This document shows positions 51,423 through 59,170 of a stretch of 64,000 nt of DNA, piece by piece. Source of the DNA: Paenibacillus terrae (GTDB lineage: Bacteria > Bacillota > Bacilli > Paenibacillales > Paenibacillaceae). How positions within the stretch are numbered: position 1 is the first letter of the stretch; every line of letters starts with the position of its first letter. The stretch covers positions 242,504 to 306,503 of the forward strand of contig NZ_JTHP01000001.1 in assembly GCF_000943545.1 (NCBI RefSeq), written 5' to 3'. Under the pieces are notes generated by a model, which saw only the letters and a program-made list of their open reading frames with translations, ran no database searches and had not been told where the DNA came from. Made by a program: the position numbers and the translations under genes.

Positions 51423-52503
51423 TCCATTTGCCGCTGTGGCGATCACGAAGCACGGAGTGGAGATGGTTCGTCATTTAGGAGCCAGCTTTCCGGGAACGGA
51501 TGTGTATTACATGTCCAAGTTTGAACGGGGCGACGAGCAGGAGCGCGGCATTCAATTGTTCGAAGGCTCGGTCAAGCTGATTTTGCCGGATTTATTTAAA
51601 CAATATAACGGTATTATTTTATTTATTTCCCTCGGTGCGGTCGTTCGTATGATTGCGCCGATTCTCGTGGATAAAAAGGTAGACCCGGCGGTGGTCGTCA
51701 TTGATGATCGCGGGGAGCATGTCATTAGCGTACTGTCGGGGCATTTGGGCGGTGCCAATGAACTGACCCGTCATGTGGCTTCGGTACTCGGAGCGCGCCC
51801 GGTGATTACGACCGCATCGGATGTGCAGGGCACGATTCCGGTGGACATGTTCGGTCGGGAATTGGGTTGGGTGGTCGACAGCTTCGACAAGGCAACTCCG
51901 GTGAGCGCGGCTGTTGTGAATGAGGAGCCTGTGGCGCTTGTGCAAGAGACAGGCGAACGGAACTGGTGGCGTTATGACAAGCCTGTGCCTGCCCATATCA
52001 AGGTATATGCTTCGATGGCAGAAGCTTCACAAGAGCCGTTCAATGCTGCATTGGTTGTTAGCGACCGTCTGCTGGAGCCGGAGGAAGAGGAACGGTTTCT
52101 GGCTAATGGCGTGCTGTATCGTCCGAAAAGTCTGGTGCTCGGCATCGGCTGTAATCGGGGGACTGCTGTGGAGGAGCTGGAGGCTGGCGTGCTGGACACC
52201 TTGAATGAGCTTCGCTTGTCTGTGAAAAGCGTGCGCAATATTGCGACCATTGATCTGAAAAAGGATGAAGAGGGCTTGCTTGCCCTTTGCGCCAAATACG
52301 GTTGGGAGCTGGTGACGTACACCCCGTCAGAGCTAAACACCGTGCAGCTTCCCAATCCATCGGAAACGGTCTTTAAGTACACAGGAGCGTACGGTGTCAG
52401 CGAACCTTCAGCCCTGTTATCCTCCGGTGCAGATCATTGGCTGCTGGAGAAGAAAAAAAGCGGCAATATGACGATATCCGCAGCACGGGTTTCTTATGAC
52501 TGA
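51415..52503 (+). CDS. cbiG: Cobalt-precorrin-5A hydrolase
   Basis: The 362-residue CbiG opens the delta-lactone of cobalt-precorrin-5A and releases acetaldehyde. Its two domains are visible: the N-terminal part with GAVVRMIAPILVDKKVDPAVVVIDDRGEHVISVLSGHLGGANELTRHVA, and the C-terminal part beginning VLGIGCNRGTAVEELEAGVL, ending GAYGVSEPSALLSSG. The start is GTG 51415, overlapping cbiF. The stop overlaps cbiA by 8 bp. Confidence 0.94.
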   Translation: MSNPFAAVAITKHGVEMVRHLGASFPGTDVYYMSKFERGDEQERGIQLFEGSVKLILPDLFKQYNGIILFISLGAVVRMIAPILVDKKVDPAVVVIDDRGEHVISVLSGHLGGANELTRHVASVLGARPVITTASDVQGTIPVDMFGRELGWVVDSFDKATPVSAAVVNEEPVALVQETGERNWWRYDKPVPAHIKVYASMAEASQEPFNAALVVSDRLLEPEEEERFLANGVLYRPKSLVLGIGCNRGTAVEELEAGVLDTLNELRLSVKSVRNIATIDLKKDEEGLLALCAKYGWELVTYTPSELNTVQLPNPSETVFKYTGAYGVSEPSALLSSGADHWLLEKKKSGNMTISAARVSYD

Positions 52504-53950
52504 TCGCAATAAGCAGGATGTGCGAACAGATCAGTCCTCTGTTGCACACAGAAGTCGTATTGTCGTGGCTGGAACGGGCAGTGGCGCGGGCAAAACGACC
52601 GTTACCCTTGGGCTGATGAAGGCTTTTGCCGATAGCGGCCTGCGGGTGCAGGGCTTTAAGTGCGGGCCCGATTATATTGATCCGACCTATCATACCGCCG
52701 CGACCGGAACGCCTTCGCGTAATCTCGATTCATGGATGACCTCGCCGGATACGGTGCGTGAAACCTTTATCCGTGCCTCCGAAGGTGCGGATATTTCCGT
52801 GATTGAAGGCGTCATGGGGCTTTATGACGGCAAGGACCCGCTCAGTAACACCGGGTCGACCGCCGAAATCGCCATGCTGACGGATAGCCCTGTGCTGCTG
52901 GTCGTTGATGTGCGTAGTATGGCACGAAGCGCTGCCGCTATTGTACTCGGCTTCCAGCGTCTGGAGCCGAAGCTGCGCATTGCGGGTGTGATCGTGAACC
53001 GCTGCGGAAGCCAAGGGCATTACGGCATCGTCAAAAAGGCGATCGAGCAGGAGTGCGGCATCCCCGTGCTCGGCTGGCTCCAACGCGACGACGGGCTGGA
53101 TATTCCCGAGCGTCATCTGGGCTTGATCCCGGCTGTCGAGCGCGGCGAACTGGAGCCGCTCTTTCAACGGGCAGCGGAGCTGATCCGCGCAGGCACGGAT
53201 TTGGCCGCGCTGCGGGCACTGGCGGACTCGGCTCCGCCGCTGTCTTTGCCAGCGCAGCCGTTATTTGCCGCGGATCGGCTTTCGTCAGAGCCGCAAGCCG
53301 ACATCGGGGAACGTCCAGTCATTGCCGTTGCCAGAGATGCAGCGTTCAACTTTTACTACCCGGAAAATTTGGATCTGCTGCGTCAGTCGGGAGCTGAACT
53401 TTCTTTTTTCAGTCCGCTGGCTGGAGAACGCGTACCTGAGCAGGCAAGCGGCCTATATCTGGGCGGTGGTTTCCCCGAGGAGTTCGCCGCAGATATCGCT
53501 GCAAATACGGGCTTTTTGGAAGATATCCGCAACGCGGTCAGCTGGGATATGCCTGTATTCGCCGAATGCGGTGGTTACATGGTGCTGGCGCGTACACTTA
53601 CAGATCGTTCCGGTGCCGTGCATGGCATGGCGGGAGTGATCCCGTCCGATGTGCGAATGCAGGAAAAGCGGGCCGCGCTCGGATATCGGGAAGCAACTGC
53701 ATTACAGGATTGCTTGCTGCTGGAAGCCGGTGAGAACATTCGGGGACATGAGTTTCATTATTCTGTGATGGCCTATGATGAATCGGCCTGCCCGTACCCT
53801 TATGCCTATCAAACCAAGGGGATGCGCGGGCTCCAGAGCGAAGGCTATGCGAAGGGTAACCTGTTGGCAGCCTACACGCATATTCACCTTGCCTCTCTTC
53901 CCAAGGCGGCAGCACGCTGGGTGGAAAAGTGCAGGGCATACGGTCAGTAA
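52496..53950 (+). CDS. cbiA: Cobyrinic acid a,c-diamide synthase
   Basis: The 484-residue glutamine-dependent amidotransferase has an N-terminal ATPase with the P-loop GTGSGAGKTT at 26-35, KCGPDYIDPTYHTAATG and VIEGVMGLYDG. A class I glutaminase domain (about 280-484) follows, with the nucleophile Cys in FAECGGYM and RGHEFHYS. It amidates the a and c side chains of cobyrinic acid with ATP. It is the last gene of the operon, followed by a bidirectional terminator. Later steps (cbiP, cbiB, cobS and others) are not in the window. Confidence 0.94.
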   Translation: MTDRNKQDVRTDQSSVAHRSRIVVAGTGSGAGKTTVTLGLMKAFADSGLRVQGFKCGPDYIDPTYHTAATGTPSRNLDSWMTSPDTVRETFIRASEGADISVIEGVMGLYDGKDPLSNTGSTAEIAMLTDSPVLLVVDVRSMARSAAAIVLGFQRLEPKLRIAGVIVNRCGSQGHYGIVKKAIEQECGIPVLGWLQRDDGLDIPERHLGLIPAVERGELEPLFQRAAELIRAGTDLAALRALADSAPPLSLPAQPLFAADRLSSEPQADIGERPVIAVARDAAFNFYYPENLDLLRQSGAELSFFSPLAGERVPEQASGLYLGGGFPEEFAADIAANTGFLEDIRNAVSWDMPVFAECGGYMVLARTLTDRSGAVHGMAGVIPSDVRMQEKRAALGYREATALQDCLLLEAGENIRGHEFHYSVMAYDESACPYPYAYQTKGMRGLQSEGYAKGNLLAAYTHIHLASLPKAAARWVEKCRAYGQ

Positions 53951-54018
53951 TCCACCATCTGGCAACCATCGCAACTGTAGTTCCTAACAGGATAAAAGAA
54001 CAACTTCATGTGTACGCC

Positions 54019-54058
54019 AAAAAAGCCGGGTTCCTTGCTGACAAGGGTCCGGCTTTTC
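54019..54058. terminator. Bidirectional terminator after the cbi operon
   Basis: GCCGG with CCTTG and CAAGG with CCGGC form a stem (54025-54053). TTTT follows on the plus strand, and six T (the complement of AAAAAA) follow on the minus strand for the convergent AbrB-like gene. Confidence 0.85.
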
Positions 54059-54124
54059 TAAACTTAGGCAAGATTCAACCTTACATAACATGGAAGCGTA
54101 TTCATTACTTTTTTGGTGATTTGC

Positions 54125-54574
54125 TCACATGAGCTTCTTCAACTGGGAAATCCTTCCCTGACTCACGCCTAGCATAGAAGCGAGTTGTTTTTGTGAGGAT
54201 GCTGGATGTTCTTCCATAAGCTCTCTCATTTTTTCAAGAATAACATCTGTACGCTGATAAATCTTTTTCATATGCATATTTTGCTTGATTGGAGTCAAAT
54301 TGGTTTCTGCCACCGTGACCGGAAGCAAATCTTCCGTTTTCATCTCTGCTGTACATTCGTCGCAAATAAACTGGTCTTTAAAATAAGTGTTCGTATCAAC
54401 CGCACCGCAAAATATGCAATTGGTTGATTTGTACTTACGGAGCATGAGTGTCTGGTCTTCAATAAAAAACTCTAATGGATCGCCGATGTCAATCTCCATC
54501 GTCATGCGCAACTCTTTAGGAAGCACAATTCGTCCCAAGCTGTCCAAAGGCCGGGTCATTCCAGTCCTCTTCAT
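54125..54574 (-). CDS. AbrB-like regulator with zinc finger and C-terminal helix-turn-helix (paralogue 3)
   Basis: The 149-residue third paralogue has AbrB residues 1-50 (MTRPLDSLGRIVLPKELR), Cys53/56/71/74 in the same CX2C-X14-CX2C spacing, and a C-terminal helix-turn-helix (KQLASMLGVSQGRISQLKKL). It differs from paralogues 1 and 2 mainly in the linker (about residues 80-110), which here is less basic. It converges on the cbi operon. Upstream is the 430-bp region before the ThuA gene. The ribosome site is GGGGAGG. Confidence 0.85.
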   Translation of the reverse strand: MKRTGMTRPLDSLGRIVLPKELRMTMEIDIGDPLEFFIEDQTLMLRKYKSTNCIFCGAVDTNTYFKDQFICDECTAEMKTEDLLPVTVAETNLTPIKQNMHMKKIYQRTDVILEKMRELMEEHPASSQKQLASMLGVSQGRISQLKKLM

Positions 54575-54802
54575 TCATGCAACCTCCCCGGTTTTTAAGA
54601 TTCATAGAATGTATAAGTTTTAAGAAGAGCTTAACAATTCTATAACCGCAAGCATAAACTTCTTACTAAAAAGCGATCCAGCCTTTTCTAGAAAACACAT
54701 GAACACGCTTTTTTTCTTACGAGTATACCATAAACCGATGAATTCGCCAGTGTTCACGCATATAAATTTTTGAATATGTTTATTCCGATCGAATATATAT
54801 GC

Positions 54803-55006
54803 TATAATCTTCTGCTAAAGGATTTAATAGCCCGCCTGTAGAATTATTTATATATGCCATAGCTCGGGCGATGATGGCGGTGTTATGCGCAACGGGTGAG
54901 GGCTAGTTGAAAATTTTTGAGCCCAGAGACGACACAAAAAAGAACAAATGACACGGGACATCGCCTTTAAAGTCCTTATATACAGATTAGGCAAGGAGGA
55001 TTCATC
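54803..55006 (+). ncRNA. Structured leader RNA upstream of the ThuA gene, class unknown
   Basis: A TGCTATAAT extended -10 box (54801-54808) is followed by about 190 nt before the start codon. AAAGGATTTAA (54817-54827) can pair with TTTAAAGTCCTT (54966-54977). GCCCG (54830-54834) pairs with CGGGC (54865-54869). GGCGATG (54867-54873) pairs with CATCGCC (54959-54965). GGGCT (54900-54904) pairs with AGCCC (54920-54924). The second and third helices exclude each other. It matches no riboswitch class I can name. The stretch 54575-54800 holds the promoters and no gene. Confidence 0.4.
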
Positions 55007-55645
55007 ATGGAAAGAAGAAAAGCATTGTTGTTAGGAGATTATACGTATCCGGAGTTTCACCCGCTACAAGGGGTGGACGGAGAGATTAGCCATATTTTAC
55101 AGGATTGGATGACAGTACAATGCAGCGAGAATCGTAAAATGCTGCTCAAGGAAAACCTGGCCTCATTTGATTTATGCATCTCATACTGCGATAGCCGCAA
55201 GGAGGTTCTGTCTCCCAAGCAAACAGCAGGGTTGCTGTCCTACGTCAGTGGCGGGGGTGGACTGCTCGTGCTGCACAACGGAATTACGTTGCAAGGCCGA
55301 TATGAAATTGCACAGCTCATTGGGGCGCGTTTTTTGCGGCATCCTGCTGCGGGCCAGTTGTCCTTCAAGGTGACGGAGCCGGACCACCCGATTATGGAAG
55401 GGATTGAACCGTTTGAGATCGAGGAGGAGCCGTATCGGTTTGATTTTGATCCGTTTACTGAAAAAACACTGTTGATGGAATACGAATACGAGGGCCAATG
55501 GTGCCCAGCAGCATGGTCGTTGTCCTATGGCTTGGGTCGGGTTGTCTATTTGATGCCTGGACACAATCAGCCAAGCTTCCAGCATGAAGGGTATCGAAAG
55601 TTGATTCTTCAGGCTGCCAAGTGGGCCGGACGCTTGCCGGGCTAG
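55007..55645 (+). CDS. ThuA-domain protein
   Basis: The 212-residue protein has the ThuA (glutamine-amidotransferase-like) fold: RKALLLGDYTYPEFHPL, FDLCISYCDSRK, GGGLLVLHNGITLQGRYEIAQLIGARFLRHP and WSLSYGLGRVVYLMPGHNQPSFQHEGYRKLILQAAKW. ThuA proteins are linked in other bacteria to trehalose or other sugar use, but the reaction is unknown. An AGGAGGA ribosome site precedes the ATG. The long structured leader suggests post-transcriptional control. Confidence 0.85.
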   Translation: MERRKALLLGDYTYPEFHPLQGVDGEISHILQDWMTVQCSENRKMLLKENLASFDLCISYCDSRKEVLSPKQTAGLLSYVSGGGGLLVLHNGITLQGRYEIAQLIGARFLRHPAAGQLSFKVTEPDHPIMEGIEPFEIEEEPYRFDFDPFTEKTLLMEYEYEGQWCPAAWSLSYGLGRVVYLMPGHNQPSFQHEGYRKLILQAAKWAGRLPG

Positions 55646-55672
55646 TATAACTGATGTCTTCTAACTAGGGAA

Positions 55673-55705
55673 GGGGAGCTGCGGACTTTATGCGGTTCCC
55701 CTTTT
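55673..55705 (+). terminator. Intrinsic terminator of the ThuA gene
   Basis: GGGGAGCTGC pairs with GCGGTTCCCC (two G-U pairs), with a 9-nt loop, followed by TTTT. Confidence 0.82.
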
Positions 55706-55747
55706 CGGGTTATACTATAGGAAATCACAGGTAGGGGAGGATATATC

Positions 55748-56107
55748 ATGAGCGATTTGTTCAAAAAAGCCATCTCATTGGGATGGGGCCTCACCATTGT
55801 CAGCAAAGAAAAGGTGGAAAAAGCCGTCGAGGATCTTGTAAACCGGGGAGAACTTGCACCATCGGAATCCAAAGCGCTGGTCGATCGTCTGATCGAACGG
55901 GGCGCAGAGGAACAGGGACAATTCAAAACGGCAATCCGCGAGCAGGTTAGCCGCATTTTGCAGGAGCTGGACGTACCTACCGAAAATGATGTCGCAAGTT
56001 TGGAGCAACGTGTGGCATCCCTGGAAAAACAGGTAGCGGAGCTGGAAAAAGAAAAGGCGGCGCTTACGGGTTCGAGCGATGCTGAAGAAGGGAACCGACT
56101 GGATTAA
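55748..56107 (+). CDS. Phasin-like coiled-coil protein
   Basis: The 119-residue helical protein has an N-terminal amphipathic segment (SDLFKKAISLGWGLTIVSKEKVEKAVEDLVNRGEL) typical of phasin/PhaF-like proteins and of companions to ABC1 kinases. A C-terminal coiled coil (about 80-108, VASLEQRVASLEKQVAELEKEK) follows. There is no signal peptide. The ribosome site is GTAGGGGAGGA. It overlaps or abuts the ABC1 kinase gene, and this pairing is common in Firmicutes, so the two probably work together at the membrane. Confidence 0.8.
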   Translation: MSDLFKKAISLGWGLTIVSKEKVEKAVEDLVNRGELAPSESKALVDRLIERGAEEQGQFKTAIREQVSRILQELDVPTENDVASLEQRVASLEKQVAELEKEKAALTGSSDAEEGNRLD

Positions 56108-56108
56108 A

Positions 56109-57779
56109 ATGGCGGTTCGTATAAAGCACGCCGGTCGTTACCGGGAAATTGCCATGGCGCTGGCGCGTCATGGCTTTGGCTATATGGTGGAGGAAATAGG
56201 CCTGTTCCAGCTATTATCGCTGCCTCGTAAGTGGCTGATGAGAGAAACGCCAGAGTCCAAAACGCTGGGCGAACGGATTCGGCTGGTACTGGAGGATCTG
56301 GGGCCTGCGTTTATTAAGCTTGGGCAGTTGGCAAGCACGCGCGCAGACCTGCTGCCGGAGCCGATTATCCGTGAGCTGGTCAAGCTTCAGGATCAGGTGC
56401 CGCCTTTTTCCTCTGAAACCGCACGTGGCATTTTGGAACAGGAGCTGGACACGTCATTGGAGGATATCATGGCCCGTTTTGACGATGTTCCGCTGGCTGC
56501 TGCTTCCATTGGTCAGGTGCATCTGGGGAAGCTGCACAGTGGAGAACTGGTCGCCATTAAAATCCAACGGCCTGGCGTGAACCGCATCATTCGGCGGGAT
56601 CTGGATATTTTGAGGGAACTGACTGCAATGGCGGTCAAACGCTGGGAATGGGTGGAACGCTATCAGCTTAGCCAGATGGTGGAGGAGCTGGGCAGATCGC
56701 TCATTCAGGAACTGGATTACAACCATGAAGCCCGCAATACGGAGAAAATCTCGCTCCAGTTCGAGCAGGACCCGCATATTCATATTCCGAAAATATATTG
56801 GGACCATACCTCCTCACGTGTATTAACCATGGAGTTTTTGGATGGTACTCATCTGGGCAATCGCGAAGAACTATTACGTCGTGGATATGATTTGAAAGAT
56901 CTGGCGCAACGGCTGGTAAACAGTATGCTGCATCAAATATTTATTGAAGGTTTTTTTCACGCCGATCCTCATCCGGGGAATTTGCTTGTCCTGAAAAATG
57001 GCAGTCTCGCTTATTTGGACTTCGGCATGACCGGGCGGCTGAGTGAAGAGATGAAGAATCATCTGGCCTCGCTCATTATTGCGCTGATGCGCAAAAATAC
57101 CGATGCCATGGTTCGGGCAATCGAACGGCTGGGGCTGGTTGAGCCAGATACGGATATGAACGCGCTGCGTGCCGATCTGGATAAGATGCGCGAAGATTAC
57201 TCGGACGTTCCGTTCTCGCAGGTCAGCATCGGGAATGCCCTGAACGACCTGTTCGGCGCAGCACAGCGGCACCGGATCGGCCTGCCTTCAGACGTCTTGC
57301 TGCTCGGCAAGTCGCTGCTGACGCTGGAAGGGGTCATTGAGCATCTCGACCCTGATCTTAGCATTCTTGCTCTGGCGGAGCCTTTTGGCAACAAGCTGTT
57401 AAAGGAGCGCTTTAGCGGCCGTCGTATCCGGGGCAAGCTGCTGGGCGGTGCGACCGAGCTAGTGGAGACGCTGATGGAGCTTCCAGGGCAGGCAAGGCAC
57501 CTGGCTTCGATTATCAGCAAAGGCAAGCTCAAGCTGGAGGTCACCGTGCCGGAGCTGGAAATGCTCCTGCGCAGGCTGGATCAAATCAGCAATCGCCTGT
57601 CGTTCAGCATCGTACTGCTGGCGTTCAGTATTATTATGGTCGGCCTGATTATCGGTTCATCGCTGAATCATCAGGCGACTGTGTTGTGGAATGTGCCTGC
57701 GATTGAGATTGGCTTTGTCGTCGCACTCTTAATGGTTGCTTTTTTGCTATATTCTATTTTTAAATCGGGAAGATTTTAG
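56109..57779 (+). CDS. ABC1/UbiB-family atypical protein kinase-like protein
   Basis: The 556-residue protein has the UbiB/ABC1 motifs: KLGQLASTRADLLP, PLAAASIGQVHLGKLHSGELVAIKIQRPGV with its Ala-rich loop, QELDYNHEARN, HADPHPGNLLV (the catalytic loop) and YLDFGMTGRL. Two C-terminal hydrophobic helices (about 500-545) anchor it. Relatives support ubiquinone or menaquinone synthesis or lipid transport. The start is placed at ATG 56109, one base after the phasin-like stop. An ATG at 56079 is possible; neither has a good ribosome site, so coupling is likely. Confidence 0.9.
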   Translation: MAVRIKHAGRYREIAMALARHGFGYMVEEIGLFQLLSLPRKWLMRETPESKTLGERIRLVLEDLGPAFIKLGQLASTRADLLPEPIIRELVKLQDQVPPFSSETARGILEQELDTSLEDIMARFDDVPLAAASIGQVHLGKLHSGELVAIKIQRPGVNRIIRRDLDILRELTAMAVKRWEWVERYQLSQMVEELGRSLIQELDYNHEARNTEKISLQFEQDPHIHIPKIYWDHTSSRVLTMEFLDGTHLGNREELLRRGYDLKDLAQRLVNSMLHQIFIEGFFHADPHPGNLLVLKNGSLAYLDFGMTGRLSEEMKNHLASLIIALMRKNTDAMVRAIERLGLVEPDTDMNALRADLDKMREDYSDVPFSQVSIGNALNDLFGAAQRHRIGLPSDVLLLGKSLLTLEGVIEHLDPDLSILALAEPFGNKLLKERFSGRRIRGKLLGGATELVETLMELPGQARHLASIISKGKLKLEVTVPELEMLLRRLDQISNRLSFSIVLLAFSIIMVGLIIGSSLNHQATVLWNVPAIEIGFVVALLMVAFLLYSIFKSGRF

Positions 57780-57802
57780 ATACCGATCGGAAAGGATGAG
57801 CC

Positions 57803-58375
57803 ATGGATAATCATGAGATCAACACCATCCCCATTCATAGTTTCCAAATCACCGATGTGCCGTGGCACCGTCTGACGACTCCATATGGCAGGGGTACCGA
57901 GCTGCCGCAATTGATGTCGGACGGAAAATATGATGACATTGCTAATCTGATTGAGCATCAGGGCACATTGTGGCAGGTTACGCCGTGGGCTTTGCTTTTC
58001 TTATTAAGAAATATACATGCGAGAAAAGTGAATGATATCACGCTAGAGGAATTAGAGTGTTATCATGCAGTTATCGGGGCATTGGACATGCAAAATGCAC
58101 AAGCCGATTCACAGAAGTCTGTCGAATCCCTGACCATGCTGTTGGATGAAAAATATCTGTGGCCAGAAGATACCGATCCTGAAGAAGATGAACTGGAGTG
58201 GGAAGAGGAAGAAGCGCGAGGCTATGATCCGGTGGCCTTTTGGAGCTATTACGATTATAGTTATCGGTTTTTGAAGCGGGCATTACCTGACTTTGAGAGC
58301 ATGCTCCAGCATAGCTCCGACCCGGATATCTCTGACGCCCTATTGGAGCTTGTGCAGGAATTGCGAAAATTTTAA
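57803..58375 (+). CDS. Hypothetical acidic protein
   Basis: The 190-residue soluble protein is strongly acidic, with a DPEEDELEWEEEEA stretch at about 130-143. I do not recognise the family. The N-terminal half (PWHRLTTPYGRGTELPQLMSDGKYDDIANLIEHQGTLWQVTPWALLFLL) looks like a compact helical domain. The ATG has a GGAAAGGATG ribosome site. Its stop codon lies inside a 26-bp direct repeat that recurs 526 bp downstream, so the gene end may have been the target of a small insertion. Confidence 0.75.
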   Translation: MDNHEINTIPIHSFQITDVPWHRLTTPYGRGTELPQLMSDGKYDDIANLIEHQGTLWQVTPWALLFLLRNIHARKVNDITLEELECYHAVIGALDMQNAQADSQKSVESLTMLLDEKYLWPEDTDPEEDELEWEEEEARGYDPVAFWSYYDYSYRFLKRALPDFESMLQHSSDPDISDALLELVQELRKF

Positions 58376-58394
58376 ATATAAGAAAACGAATCAA
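58369..58394. repeat. 26-bp direct repeat, left copy
   Basis: The repeat begins ATTTTAAATATAAGAA and ends AACGAATCAA, and contains the stop codon of the gene at 57803. An identical copy is at 58895-58920. The two flank the small toxin-antitoxin cassette. Confidence 0.9.
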
Positions 58395-58467
58395 GCGAGC
58401 TGGTGTTCAGCACTCCAATATCAGGTGGACCATGCTGGAAACTAATTTTGGCTAAGGGGTGTTTCTG

Positions 58468-58707
58468 ATGGCTAAGAAATTAACGGATATACATCGTATA
58501 CGCCTTCTAAGTCTCCTTCGGGATATTGGGTTCGAACCATCTAAGGTTACTATAGAAACTAAGGAAGGCGAAACCGAGGTTATTGATTTAGAGCCTTCAT
58601 TACCTAAGGGACTGCAAGCTGTTTTGAAGTCGCGAGGCAGCTTAAGTAAAGAACAATTGCTTGAGATTGAAGAGAGCGTCAAGCAATCCAGGGAGAATTG
58701 GGAATAG
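58468..58707 (+). CDS. Putative antitoxin of a PIN-domain toxin-antitoxin pair
   Basis: The 79-residue protein has basic, helical KKLTDIHRIRLLSLLRDIG, then short beta stretches (KVTIETKEGETEVIDLEP) and a helical C terminus (LSKEQLLEIEESVKQSREN). I do not recognise a named family. It ends directly before the ATG of a PIN-domain remnant (TAGATG), which is the usual antitoxin position. The start is ATG 58468, behind AAGGGG. The cassette lies between 26-bp direct repeats, which suggests recent gain. Confidence 0.6.
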   Translation: MAKKLTDIHRIRLLSLLRDIGFEPSKVTIETKEGETEVIDLEPSLPKGLQAVLKSRGSLSKEQLLEIEESVKQSRENWE

Positions 58708-58894
58708 ATGGGGTACTTATTTGATACGAATGCAGCTATTGCCCTTCATAGACTTGATTCTTCCTTGGATGAAGTAATTCGACAGGCTGAGAAAGATAAA
58801 GAAAATATTTTCTTTTCAACTATAACCCAGTCCGAGTTTATAGCTGGGTTACCCACTGAAACCGACTTAAATTCGATACCTTTTCTTGGCGGGG

Positions 58895-58920
58895 ATTTTA
58901 AATATAAGAAAACGAATCAA
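58895..58920. repeat. 26-bp direct repeat, right copy
   Basis: Identical to 58369-58394 over 26 bp and offset by 526 bp. It lies directly before the terminator at 58926. Confidence 0.9.
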
Positions 58921-58925
58921 ATGAA

Positions 58926-58966
58926 GGAAACAGGCGATATTCCAAGGAAACGCCTGTTTTCTTTTT
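58926..58966 (+). terminator. Intrinsic terminator after the cassette
   Basis: GGAAACAGGCG pairs with CGCCTGTTTTC, and T residues follow. By position it probably served the 57803 gene before the cassette was gained, since it follows the right-hand repeat directly. Confidence 0.75.
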
Positions 58967-59010
58967 ATAAACAGCCTCTTACCTGACTCGTTTCTACGAA
59001 CCCCTTACGT

Positions 59011-59170
59011 TATAATGATGGACTGAATGTAACGGACGAGTTCGTGTGAGAGAAACGAGCCGAATCATAGGAGAGCCTATGCGATTGGCCGCTGGACGGA
59101 GACCCGGAACGACACCGGGCTGCGAGTCAACACGCTGTTCTCCGTTAATAGGAGGCTGGAACGAGACTGT
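59011..59170 (+). ncRNA. Structured leader upstream of the SulP transporter, class unknown
   Basis: A TATAAT box (59011-59016) is followed by about 150 nt with several helices. AATC-ATAGG (59063-59071) pairs with CCTAT-GC-GATT (59076-59086). ACGGAGA (59096-59102) closes on TCTCCGT (59139-59145) and encloses a CCCGG/CCGGG hairpin (59103-59119). The element ends at the GGAGG near 59151. It matches no class I can name, and it could be a leader that sequesters the ribosome site. Confidence 0.35.

Larger units (their letters stand above)
58708..58986 (+). pseudogene. Truncated PIN-domain toxin
   Basis: The first 60 residues resemble the start of a VapC-like PIN ribonuclease: GYLFDTNAAIALHRLD, with the first catalytic Asp, and TITQSEFIAGL, with the conserved Glu. 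A normal PIN domain has about 130 residues and two or more further acidic residues. Here the reading enters the right copy of the 26-bp repeat at 58895 and then runs through terminator sequence to 58986, so the C-terminal half is lost. An active nuclease is unlikely. Confidence 0.65.
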
